Positions 1-5,772 of a stretch of 6,815 nt of DNA are shown piece after piece. The notes under the pieces are model-generated. The model saw nothing but the letters and a program-made list of their open reading frames with translations. It did no database searches and was not told the origin of the DNA. Source of the DNA: Bacillota bacterium (GTDB lineage: Bacteria; Bacillota; Clostridia; Lachnospirales; Bianqueaceae). Position numbers and translations under genes: made by a program. Each line of letters opens with the position of its first letter. Positions within the stretch are counted from its first letter, which is position 1. Location of the stretch: NCBI GenBank assembly GCA_017474705.1, contig JAFVHC010000300.1:1-6815 (forward strand), in the 5' to 3' direction.

Positions 1-2171
1 ATCCGGATTGGGCCGGCAAGACAGTGCTCCTGAATATCGATGGCGCCTATATGAATGCAGAAGTCACGCTCAATGGCGATCTGCTGGCGCTCCATCCTTA
101 TGGTTACACCCCCTTCCAGGTCGATCTGACCCCGTACATCCAAGAAGATAATACGCTGATCGTTTCGACGGACAGTGTACAGCCCTCCAGCCGATGGTAC
201 TCCGGCGGAGGCTTGTATCGGGAAGTCTCTCTTCTGGTCGGCGGTACTGCCTACCTGAACCCCTGGGACGTCTTTCTGTATACCGGAGAAGCCTCAGCCG
301 AACGCGCCGTGATCAAAGCAGAGATCGGTGTCACAAATACGGCGGCAGAACGGAATCTGTGCTTAAAAACCCGCTTTGACGGTGCCGTCGTGGCAGAAAG
401 AACGGTCCATGCCATCCAAGGAAAAACGTTCCTCTCCTTTACTTTCACTTTGGAACAGCCAAAGCTTTGGAGCGCGGACGAGCCTGATCTATACGCAGTC
501 TCTCTGGAACTCTGCGCGGATGACACGATCCTCGATACGCACACCCTTGCTTTCGGCGTGCGTAAGATCGAGATCGACAGTAAGCACGGCATGCGCGTCA
601 ATGGCGTTCCCGTGAAGCTGCGCGGCGGCTGCATCCATCACGATAACGCACTGTTAGGTGCCCGCGCACTGCCCCGCGCCGAAGAACGCAAGATCCAAAA
701 ACTCAAAGAAGCCGGCTACAACGCGATCCGCAGTGCACATAATCCTCCATCAGAAGCTCTGCTGGAGGTCTGCGACCGTCTCGGCATGTATGTACTGGAC
801 GAAAGCTTCGACATGTGGCGCGTCGCCAAGAATGCCAGAGACTATCACCTGTACTTTGAACAGTGGTGGCAGAAAGATACCGAGGCCATGGTCAAGCGGG
901 ACCGCAACCATGCCTGCATATATTGCTGGAGCATCGGCAACGAGATCAATGAAATGAACGGCAACTCCGATGGTGCATACTGGGCCAAGGTGCAGGCGGA
1001 CTATGTACGTTCTTTAGATCCCACACGTCCGGTCTCTTCTTCCATGAACCACTTTGTGGCACCAAAAGGACAGAACGTCCGCATGATGCATACCACCGAT
1101 ATGAGTGATGAATTGAAGAACCGCAAAGTCTCCAACGGCCATGTCGGCGACTATGATTACTGGGATGAAGGTACGAAAGATACGATCCCTGCCCTGGATA
1201 TCTCAGGTTATAATTACTTGTGGCCGCGTTATGAGATCGATGCGAAGAAGCATCCGGAACGCGTGATCCATGCAACGGAGACGCAGAGCTGGCACATGTA
1301 TGATTATTGGCAGGCCGTCCTGGACAATGACAACTGCATCGGTGATTTCACCTGGACCGCGACGGACAATCTGGGCGAAGCCGGTGCCGGCCGCGTGATC
1401 TGGGATATCGGTGCCGGATTCCGCGGTCTGGTCGGCAGTTGGCCGTGGCTCTCCTGCTATCAAGGCGACCTGGATCTGGACCTGAAGCGCCGCCCGCAGA
1501 GTTATTATCGCGGCATCGTCTGGGGGCTCGATCAGGGGGTCTACCTGTTCACTACCCCGCCGGAAAAGACAGGCGTGCCCTTCTATGGCATGGGCTGGCA
1601 CTGGCAAGACGTCCGTCCGACCTGGACCTTCAAGGAAGAGCATATCGGTCAGCCGGTACAGTTGGAAGCGTATGCCGATGCCGATGAAGTCGAATTCATC
1701 ATCAACGGCGTTTCTGCCGGTAAAGCCCCCGTAGAAAAGTATCAGGCCTTCGTCACGGTTCCGTATCAGCCGGGCAAGGTGGAAGCCGTTGCCTACCGGA
1801 AGGGTGTGCCAAGCGTATCCACGGCTCTTGAAACCAGTGGCACACCCGCACAGATCCTGCTGGAGCCGGACCGTGCGCAGATCGAAGCCGATGGCATGGA
1901 CCTGAGCTATGTTACCGTCCGCATCGCCGATGCAGAAGGCCGTACCGTGGTCTGTGATGACGTCCGCATCCACGCGGAAGCAGAAGGCGGCGCACTTTTA
2001 GCGCTCGGCTCTGCCAATCCCTGCACGGAAGAGGATTATACCAGTGACCGCAACGTCTTTGGCGGTTACGCATTGGCCGTCCTGCGCGCCACACGAGAGC
2101 CTTCTGAGATCGTTCTGACGGTTTCCGCGCAAGGCCTGCCGGACGCAAGCATCACGATCACGTGTAAATAA
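1..2171 (+). CDS. Glycoside hydrolase family 2 protein, probable beta-galactosidase (5' partial)
   Basis: The reading frame is open from base 3 to the TAA at 2169-2171, and its true start lies left of the window. By comparison with family members, roughly 70-90 N-terminal residues are missing, so a signal peptide cannot be judged. GTG at 24 is internal. Counting from that codon, I see the rest of the GH2 sugar-binding jelly roll (about 1-75), an Ig-like beta-sandwich (76-178) and the TIM barrel (about 179-500). A DUF4982-like domain (about 510-595) and a bacterial Ig/invasin-like C-terminal domain (about 605-710) follow. The family motif NAIRSAHNPP is at 233-242. The predicted acid/base is Glu307 in SIGNE and the predicted nucleophile is Glu419 in ATETQSW. 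These retaining enzymes release terminal beta-linked sugars. I see no NxK motif after the nucleophile, the mark of beta-glucuronidases, so galactosidase is the better guess; a beta-galacturonidase or arabinopyranosidase is not excluded. The gene converges on the fucosidase gene. Confidence 0.9.
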   Translation, partial: PDWAGKTVLLNIDGAYMNAEVTLNGDLLALHPYGYTPFQVDLTPYIQEDNTLIVSTDSVQPSSRWYSGGGLYREVSLLVGGTAYLNPWDVFLYTGEASAERAVIKAEIGVTNTAAERNLCLKTRFDGAVVAERTVHAIQGKTFLSFTFTLEQPKLWSADEPDLYAVSLELCADDTILDTHTLAFGVRKIEIDSKHGMRVNGVPVKLRGGCIHHDNALLGARALPRAEERKIQKLKEAGYNAIRSAHNPPSEALLEVCDRLGMYVLDESFDMWRVAKNARDYHLYFEQWWQKDTEAMVKRDRNHACIYCWSIGNEINEMNGNSDGAYWAKVQADYVRSLDPTRPVSSSMNHFVAPKGQNVRMMHTTDMSDELKNRKVSNGHVGDYDYWDEGTKDTIPALDISGYNYLWPRYEIDAKKHPERVIHATETQSWHMYDYWQAVLDNDNCIGDFTWTATDNLGEAGAGRVIWDIGAGFRGLVGSWPWLSCYQGDLDLDLKRRPQSYYRGIVWGLDQGVYLFTTPPEKTGVPFYGMGWHWQDVRPTWTFKEEHIGQPVQLEAYADADEVEFIINGVSAGKAPVEKYQAFVTVPYQPGKVEAVAYRKGVPSVSTALETSGTPAQILLEPDRAQIEADGMDLSYVTVRIADAEGRTVVCDDVRIHAEAEGGALLALGSANPCTEEDYTSDRNVFGGYALAVLRATREPSEIVLTVSAQGLPDASITITCK

Positions 2172-2196
2172 ATCATAGAAATCGTGATATGAAAAG

Positions 2197-2241
2197 AAGG
2201 AGTGTGAAAACCATAGGTTTGGTTTTTCACACTCCTTTTTT
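2197..2241. terminator. Bidirectional intrinsic terminator between the convergent GH2 and GH29 genes
   Basis: The arm GGAGTGTGAAAA (2199-2210) pairs over 12 bp with TTTTCACACTCC. The stem can be lengthened by AAAACC/GGTTTT with one bulged T. A T6 run at 2236-2241 follows on the plus strand and would end the GH2 transcript. On the minus strand the hairpin is followed by CCTTCTTTTC, a weaker T-rich tail that could end the fucosidase transcript. It lies 25 nt after the GH2 stop and 14 nt after the GH29 stop, so it fits a shared two-way terminator, stronger in the plus direction. Confidence 0.85.
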
Positions 2242-2255
2242 ATTCAATATAGGTT

Positions 2256-4238
2256 TTACAAAAACCTGACACGTTTATTCTCCAGGATCTCACAGTCCGC
2301 ATCCGGATCCAACGCAAAGGCGGCTTCTCCGCGGAAGCTGGTGTACAGCAGGCGATAGGGATAGTACCCTTGATCCAGGCGCAGTGTCCTGCTGACACCT
2401 CTCCAGGCGTGCGGCTCGTCATTATCCAAGCAGAGCTGACCGGCAAGACAGAGCATCGCGCCATCGACACTGCTCAGTTCAAAACGATATGTCCCGCTTC
2501 CTAATACTTCCAACCATCCTGTAAACTCTGCATGATAGTCGGATCTTCTCTCTAGCAATCCGGGATCCAGGGTTGGAAGATGCCCGGACTCTCCATGCTT
2601 CTCAACGTCCGGATCGATCTGAGCCGCGCTTTGCCGCCCGCCCCTGAATAAGCGATAGGACACGCCAGTGACCGCGTCATCTGGCAATTCTGCTGCCACA
2701 AACTCACTCAGATCCATCACATGCTCCTGCTCTTCGCTCTCCGGCTTTTGTGTCAAATACAAACCAAATCCAGAGATCTGCGGCGCATCAAAACTCTTCT
2801 GGATTGTTAGTAAGACCTTGTCTGTACAGACTGTCTGGAATCTTCGGATGCTTTTCCTTCCGACTGCCCCTTTGCGCACGACTTCATGATACGCGCCGTC
2901 TTCCCATACAGAAAAACTCCATTCCGCGACCCTTTGGCCTTCCTGTACATGCTCCCGCACCATGACCTGATCAAATTCTCGCTTCTCTGGCAAAATGATC
3001 TCGAAGGAAATCGTATCCTTCTCCAGATCCCAATCCGATCTTGCCTCCCAGAACTCATCTTGATCTTCTGTCAGGATCACACCAGCGTCTTCCGCTTTCC
3101 CGGACTGCATCACGGTCACACACGCATCCTCCGCAAGATTCCTGCAGAAGGTCGCATCGATGAACTGCCGAAGTTCCATGAGCCGACGCACTTGATCCTC
3201 CGGGACCCTCCCGGTCCGATCCGGGCTCAGATTCAGTAGCAAAACGCCGTTATTGCCTACAGACTGATAGTACGTCTCGATCAGACGGTCCAGGCTTTTG
3301 ACCTTTGACGTCTCCGGATTCCAGAACCATTGATTCAATATCGTCGTATTGACTTCGACCGGATACCAAACGGCTCCTACCGCATGTTCATAGTATTTGA
3401 TATCGCCCAGATCCGGCCAGACCGCATTCTGCGCGATCATGCGCTCGGACACCGGCTGTACGCTCCACTCATCCGCACGGCTGCGGCCTTCTTCGTTACC
3501 GACCCAGCGCACCGCTTTGCCGGACCACTTGATTTGACCCTTTCCTTTCTGCAGTTGCCTCCAGCCCTCTTCATCTGCGAAGAAATAAGGATCATACATC
3601 CTGTAGACTGCGGAAGGCTGCAGCCGATGGATCATCTCATACCACTCATCTGTCTGATAGCAAGGCACTTTTTGCCAGATCGGATGATCGCCGCAGGCAC
3701 CATCGAACCAGAGTTCTTCCACCGGACCATAGTGCGTCAGCATTTCTTCCAACTGCTGCATGAACAGATCATTATATCTTTCCGTCGGCCAGATCCCGGC
3801 TTCTCGTTGATGCATATCCCAAGGTGAAAGATAGACTCCAAAGCCCACGCCATACTTGCGGCAGGCAACGGAGAGTTCCTGCGCCACGTCCATGGGATAC
3901 TCTGTGTTTTTAACTGAAAAATCAGTAGAATCCGTATCCCACAGACAAAATCCATCATGATGCTTCAACGTGGTAATGATATGCTTGAAACCAGCTTCTG
4001 CACAGATCCGTACCCATTGCTCTGGATCCAGTGCCGTTGGCGCATAATCAGATAATTTCTCTGTGCCATTGCCCCACTGCCGCCCATTGAACGTGTTCAT
4101 GCCAAAATGAAGGAAGATGGTCAATTCCTTATCCATCCACCGCATCTGTTCAGCACTCGGTGTTACATGAGCCGCTTTCTTCAACCGCTCCTTAAGCGTA
4201 TCCCCCGGTAAAAACATGACCTTGCTCTGATCTGACAT
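2256..4238 (-). CDS. GH29 alpha-L-fucosidase with discoidin-like and PA14 C-terminal domains
   Basis: This encodes 660 residues that resemble the GH29-B alpha-1,3/1,4-fucosidases of Firmicutes and Bacteroides. Catalytic-domain landmarks, counted from the ATG at 4238, are HFGMNTF (44-50), KHHDGFCLW (92-100), YLSPWD (136-141), WFDGA with the predicted nucleophile Asp179, and VGNEEG with Glu249 as the likely acid/base. SVGNNGVLLLN follows at 326-336. Residues about 365-498 look like an F5/8-type discoidin domain. Residues about 523-643 match a PA14 domain (EFTGWLEV, GTYRFELSSVDGAML, LDND, LDQGYYPYRLLY), a likely glycan-binding module. There is no signal peptide or membrane segment, so it probably acts in the cytoplasm on imported fucosylated oligosaccharides. 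The frame is open up to a GTG at 4301, but I chose the ATG at 4238: it has GGAGG at 8-nt spacing, and a good promoter overlaps the extension. About 30 extra residues between the nucleophile and VGNE are unusual for the family as I recall it. Confidence 0.92.
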   Translation of the reverse strand: MSDQSKVMFLPGDTLKERLKKAAHVTPSAEQMRWMDKELTIFLHFGMNTFNGRQWGNGTEKLSDYAPTALDPEQWVRICAEAGFKHIITTLKHHDGFCLWDTDSTDFSVKNTEYPMDVAQELSVACRKYGVGFGVYLSPWDMHQREAGIWPTERYNDLFMQQLEEMLTHYGPVEELWFDGACGDHPIWQKVPCYQTDEWYEMIHRLQPSAVYRMYDPYFFADEEGWRQLQKGKGQIKWSGKAVRWVGNEEGRSRADEWSVQPVSERMIAQNAVWPDLGDIKYYEHAVGAVWYPVEVNTTILNQWFWNPETSKVKSLDRLIETYYQSVGNNGVLLLNLSPDRTGRVPEDQVRRLMELRQFIDATFCRNLAEDACVTVMQSGKAEDAGVILTEDQDEFWEARSDWDLEKDTISFEIILPEKREFDQVMVREHVQEGQRVAEWSFSVWEDGAYHEVVRKGAVGRKSIRRFQTVCTDKVLLTIQKSFDAPQISGFGLYLTQKPESEEQEHVMDLSEFVAAELPDDAVTGVSYRLFRGGRQSAAQIDPDVEKHGESGHLPTLDPGLLERRSDYHAEFTGWLEVLGSGTYRFELSSVDGAMLCLAGQLCLDNDEPHAWRGVSRTLRLDQGYYPYRLLYTSFRGEAAFALDPDADCEILENKRVRFL

Positions 4239-4251
4239 ACCCACAACCTCC
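4238..4251 (-). promoter_or_regulatory. Ribosome binding site fixing the fucosidase start
   Basis: GGAGG (4251-4247, minus strand) stands 8 nt before the ATG at 4238-4236. The alternative starts have poorer sites: GTG at 4301 has AAGGGG only about 1 nt away, ATG at 4283 has AGGGA about 2 nt away, and ATG at 4253 has GGGGA 10 nt away. Confidence 0.8.
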
Positions 4252-4268
4252 ATAGACCGGTTTTCCCC

Positions 4269-4297
4269 AGTATACCAATTCATCTTCCCTAAGGCAA
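4269..4297 (-). promoter_or_regulatory. Sigma-A-type promoter of the fucosidase gene
   Basis: On the minus strand, TTGCCT (4297-4292, 4 of 6 to TTGACA) is separated by exactly 17 nt from TATACT (4274-4269, 5 of 6 to TATAAT). Transcription would start near 4262, only about 11 nt before the GGAGG and 24 nt before the ATG at 4238. This gives a very short leader. The promoter is downstream of the rplT terminator, so the fucosidase is a separate unit from the ribosomal operon. I see no convincing cre site or other operator, although such sites can be hard to spot by eye. Confidence 0.7.
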
Positions 4298-4336
4298 GCA
4301 CACCCCTTACATTCTACTCCCGTCTCAGACAAGCAT

Positions 4337-4393
4337 AAAAAATACACCCTCTGAAAATGGTCAGCAGCTTGGCTGCGTGTTTTCAGAGGGTGT
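4337..4393 (-). terminator. Intrinsic terminator of the infC-rpmI-rplT operon
   Basis: A perfect 14-bp inverted repeat, ACACCCTCTGAAAA (4344-4357) with TTTTCAGAGGGTGT (4380-4393), encloses a 22-nt loop that can itself form CAGC/GCTG. On the minus strand it is followed by A and then T6 (4342-4337). It begins 5 nt after the rplT stop. The plus strand also has T6 after the stem (4395-4400), so the element is nearly symmetrical, but no plus-strand gene runs into it here. Confidence 0.93.
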
Positions 4394-4398
4394 GTTTT

Positions 4399-4755
4399 TT
4401 ACTTTTGATTCGCCTTTGCGGTCTCGACCAGTTTGGTAAAGCCTTCTGCATCGTAGACGGCGATGTCGGCCAGGACCTTGCGGTTCAGGGTGACACCGGC
4501 CTGCTTCAGACCAAACATGAAGCGGCTATAGGAAATATCGTTCAGACGGCAGGCCGCATTGATACGGGCGATCCACAGTCTGCGGAAGTCTCTCTTCTTA
4601 AGGCGGCGTCCGACATATGCGGAACGCTGTGCGCGCATGACCGCTGCTTTCGCGGTACGATACTGCGTAGAACGGGCACCATAGTAGCCCTTAGCCAGTT
4701 TCAGAACTTTCTTATGTCTTTTACGTGCGTTCAAAGCACCTTTAACTCTTGCCAT
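4399..4755 (-). CDS. rplT: Large ribosomal subunit protein bL20
   Basis: This encodes 118 residues, the usual length for L20. The protein opens with MARVKGALNARKRHKK, a very basic N-terminal extension that threads into 23S rRNA, and continues with the conserved LAKGYYGARS, RDFRRLWIARINAACR and LNRKVLADIA blocks. L20 binds 23S rRNA early in 50S assembly. In Bacillota it is also known to act as the repressor of its own operon by binding the infC leader. The ATG at 4755-4753 has AGGAGG (4769-4764) at 8 nt. It is the last gene of the operon, 44 nt after rpmI, and is closed by the hairpin terminator that starts 5 nt beyond its TAA. Confidence 0.99.
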   Translation of the reverse strand: MARVKGALNARKRHKKVLKLAKGYYGARSTQYRTAKAAVMRAQRSAYVGRRLKKRDFRRLWIARINAACRLNDISYSRFMFGLKQAGVTLNRKVLADIAVYDAEGFTKLVETAKANQK

Positions 4756-4799
4756 ATTCTTATCCTCCTAAAAGTTTGCTCATATTTGCAATGATCCCA

Positions 4800-4997
4800 T
4801 TACAGATACGGCAGGATCTTCTTCATTACCTTCTCGTTCGTCTTATCCGCAAGAGTTGCCTGGCGCAGGCCGCGCTTTCTCTTGGTGGTTTTCTTGGTCA
4901 GAATGTGGCTCTTATTAGCTTTCATTCTCTTCAGCTTGCCGGTACCCGTTGCGCTGAAGCGTTTCGCTGCAGACTTCTTCGTTTTAAACTTCGGCAT
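4800..4997 (-). CDS. rpmI: Large ribosomal subunit protein bL35
   Basis: This encodes 65 residues, the standard length. It begins MPKFKTKKSAAKRFSATGTGK and continues with KRMKANKSHILTKKTTKRKRGLR, the lysine/arginine-rich signature of L35. It is a structural protein of the 50S subunit. The ATG at 4997-4995 is preceded by AGGAGG (5011-5006) at 8 nt. It sits between infC (26-nt gap) and rplT (44-nt gap) in the classic infC-rpmI-rplT order, with no promoter visible in either gap, so the three genes are probably one transcript. Confidence 0.99.
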   Translation of the reverse strand: MPKFKTKKSAAKRFSATGTGKLKRMKANKSHILTKKTTKRKRGLRQATLADKTNEKVMKKILPYL

Positions 4998-5023
4998 TGT
5001 GACTTCCTCCTGTTATGATATTT

Positions 5024-5533
5024 TTACTGACGTTTGGGTGATACAAACATGACCATGCTGCGTCCTTCCATCTTAGGCGCTTTGTCGATATCTCCGAATT
5101 CAGAGATACGCTCGGCAAACTGATCCAGGACGACTTTTCCGATCTCGGTACGGGACAGTTCCCGGCCGCGGAAGCGCACAGAAACTTTGACCTTGTCCCC
5201 GTTTTTCAGGAACTTGACCGCGCTCTTCACTTTAGTGTTCAGATCGTGTTCCTCTGTGTTGGGCGTCATACGCACTTCTTTGACTTCCACGATCTTCTGC
5301 TTTTTACGTGCCTCTTTCTCCCGTTTGTTCTGATCAAAGCGATACTTGCTGTAATTCATGATCTTGCAGACGGGCGGATTGGCCTGCGGGGCGATCTTGA
5401 CCAGGTCCAGGTCTTTTTCATGTGCCATATCCAAAGCTTCTTTGGATGTGACGATACCCAGCTGTTCTCCATTCTCATCGATCAGCCGGACTTCGCGATC
5501 GCGAATTTCTTCGTTGATCATTAACTCGCTAAT
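5024..5533 (-). CDS. infC: Translation initiation factor IF-3 with a probable ATT start
   Basis: This encodes 169 residues if started at the ATT at 5533-5531. IF-3 binds the 30S subunit, prevents early joining of 50S and checks the start codon-initiator tRNA match. The N-terminal domain (INEEIRDREVRLIDENGEQLG onward) is followed by PPVCKIMNYSKYRF at 53-66, the lysine-rich linker (about 67-82) and the C-terminal domain (83-169), with VRFRGRE at 119-125 and APKMEGRSMVMFVSPK at 152-167. The frame also has an ATG at 5554, but that codon lacks a ribosome binding site, and GGAGG itself would then fall inside the coding region. ATT has GGAGG at 9 nt and gives an ISELMINEEIRD start, which looks like the usual N-terminus in this group. 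An ATG at 5521 is a weaker option. The gene is preceded by a long structured leader and its own promoter. Confidence 0.95.
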   Translation of the reverse strand: MSELMINEEIRDREVRLIDENGEQLGIVTSKEALDMAHEKDLDLVKIAPQANPPVCKIMNYSKYRFDQNKREKEARKKQKIVEVKEVRMTPNTEEHDLNTKVKSAVKFLKNGDKVKVSVRFRGRELSRTEIGKVVLDQFAERISEFGDIDKAPKMEGRSMVMFVSPKRQ

Positions 5534-5547
5534 TGTCGGATACCTCC
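5531..5547 (-). promoter_or_regulatory. infC ribosome binding site with a non-canonical ATT start codon
   Basis: On the minus strand GGAGG (5547-5543) lies 9 nt before ATT (5533-5531). AUU or other rare starts for infC are well known, for example in E. coli, where IF-3 rejects AUU and so limits its own synthesis. That the same logic applies here is inferred from the spacing. Confidence 0.75.
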
Positions 5548-5735
5548 ATGTCATGTTTGTGACGATACGGTCGTAAGACCATTCGCAGATACAAAATAAG
5601 CGGATCTACATAGATCCGCTTGACAAATTTCCTGCATGGACAGACACAACACAACCTGTGCCTGATGTAGTACGTTATGAACCCATGTCACCCTTTGTGC
5701 ATAGGTGAGAAGCGGACCTTCTGCTTGTTTTGCAT
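5534..5735 (-). promoter_or_regulatory. infC operon 5' leader, probable L20-responsive leader (attenuator)
   Basis: About 200 nt of untranslated RNA run from the promoter to the infC start, and no reading frame in it looks real. Folded by hand in transcription order, it has four elements. First is a small hairpin, AGAAG/CTTCT (5722-5708) with loop GTCCG (5717-5713). Second is TCACC/GGTGA (5708-5704 with 5692-5688). Third is CATGGG/TCCATG (5687-5682 with 5640-5635), enclosing an 8-bp stem (5664-5657 with 5648-5641) and a 17-nt one-sided loop (5681-5665). Last is the terminator-like hairpin at 5621-5598. The first loop can pair with the 5' arm of the last hairpin. L20 leaders upstream of infC are an established class in Bacillota; membership here is inferred from position and layout, not from a covariance match. 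Confidence 0.65.
5591..5621 (-). terminator. Terminator-like hairpin in the infC leader (putative attenuator)
   Basis: On the minus strand AAGCGGATCTA (5621-5611) and TAGATCCGCTT (5608-5598) are perfectly complementary over 11 bp, in practice 10 bp with an ATGT loop. The sequence ATTTTGT follows. The T run is broken (TT, A, TTTT), which suits a conditional rather than absolute terminator. It lies about 115 nt after the predicted transcription start and 58 nt before the infC GGAGG-ATT region's start codon. Confidence 0.7.
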
Positions 5736-5740
5736 CAGCT

Positions 5741-5769
5741 ATAATAACACAGTCTGTTCTGCTTGTCAA
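5741..5769 (-). promoter_or_regulatory. Strong sigma-A-type promoter of the infC-rpmI-rplT operon
   Basis: On the minus strand a perfect TTGACA (5769-5764) is followed after 17 nt by TATTAT (5746-5741, 5 of 6 to TATAAT). Transcription should begin around 5733-5735. The -35 box begins 3 bp after the tmk stop codon, so the promoter fills the space immediately behind that gene. Confidence 0.88.
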
Positions 5770-5772
5770 CAA

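Noticed and set aside
1203..1973. Open frame of 256 codons on the minus strand, antisense to the GH2 gene
   Set aside because: It lies wholly opposite clear GH2 catalytic and DUF4982 coding sequence, has no recognisable domain or ribosome binding site, and is explained by the codon pattern of the real gene.
24..2171. GTG at 24 as the true start of the GH2 gene
   Set aside because: The frame is open to base 3 and encodes PDWAGKT in the middle of the GH2 sugar-binding domain. There is no ribosome binding site, so the gene is cut by the window edge.
3330..3827. Open frame of 165 codons on the plus strand, antisense to the fucosidase
   Set aside because: It overlaps conserved GH29 catalytic-domain sequence and its product, rich in Ile, Arg, His and Pro, looks like a reverse-strand shadow.
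4256..4268. Possible cre-like operator (GGAAAACCGG) near the fucosidase promoter
   Set aside because: When the central CG is aligned, the required G and AA positions of the cre consensus do not fit. Only a six-base ACCGGT palindrome remains.
5529..5582. 17-codon leader ORF on the minus strand whose TAG overlaps the infC ATT (AATTAG)
   Set aside because: The overlap resembles translational coupling, but the ATG at 5582 has no ribosome binding site. The frame is short enough to occur by chance.
5551..5772. Open frame of 73 codons on the minus strand between tmk and infC
   Set aside because: Its TTG start lies at the -35 box, upstream of the predicted transcription start. It has no ribosome binding site and covers the structured leader.
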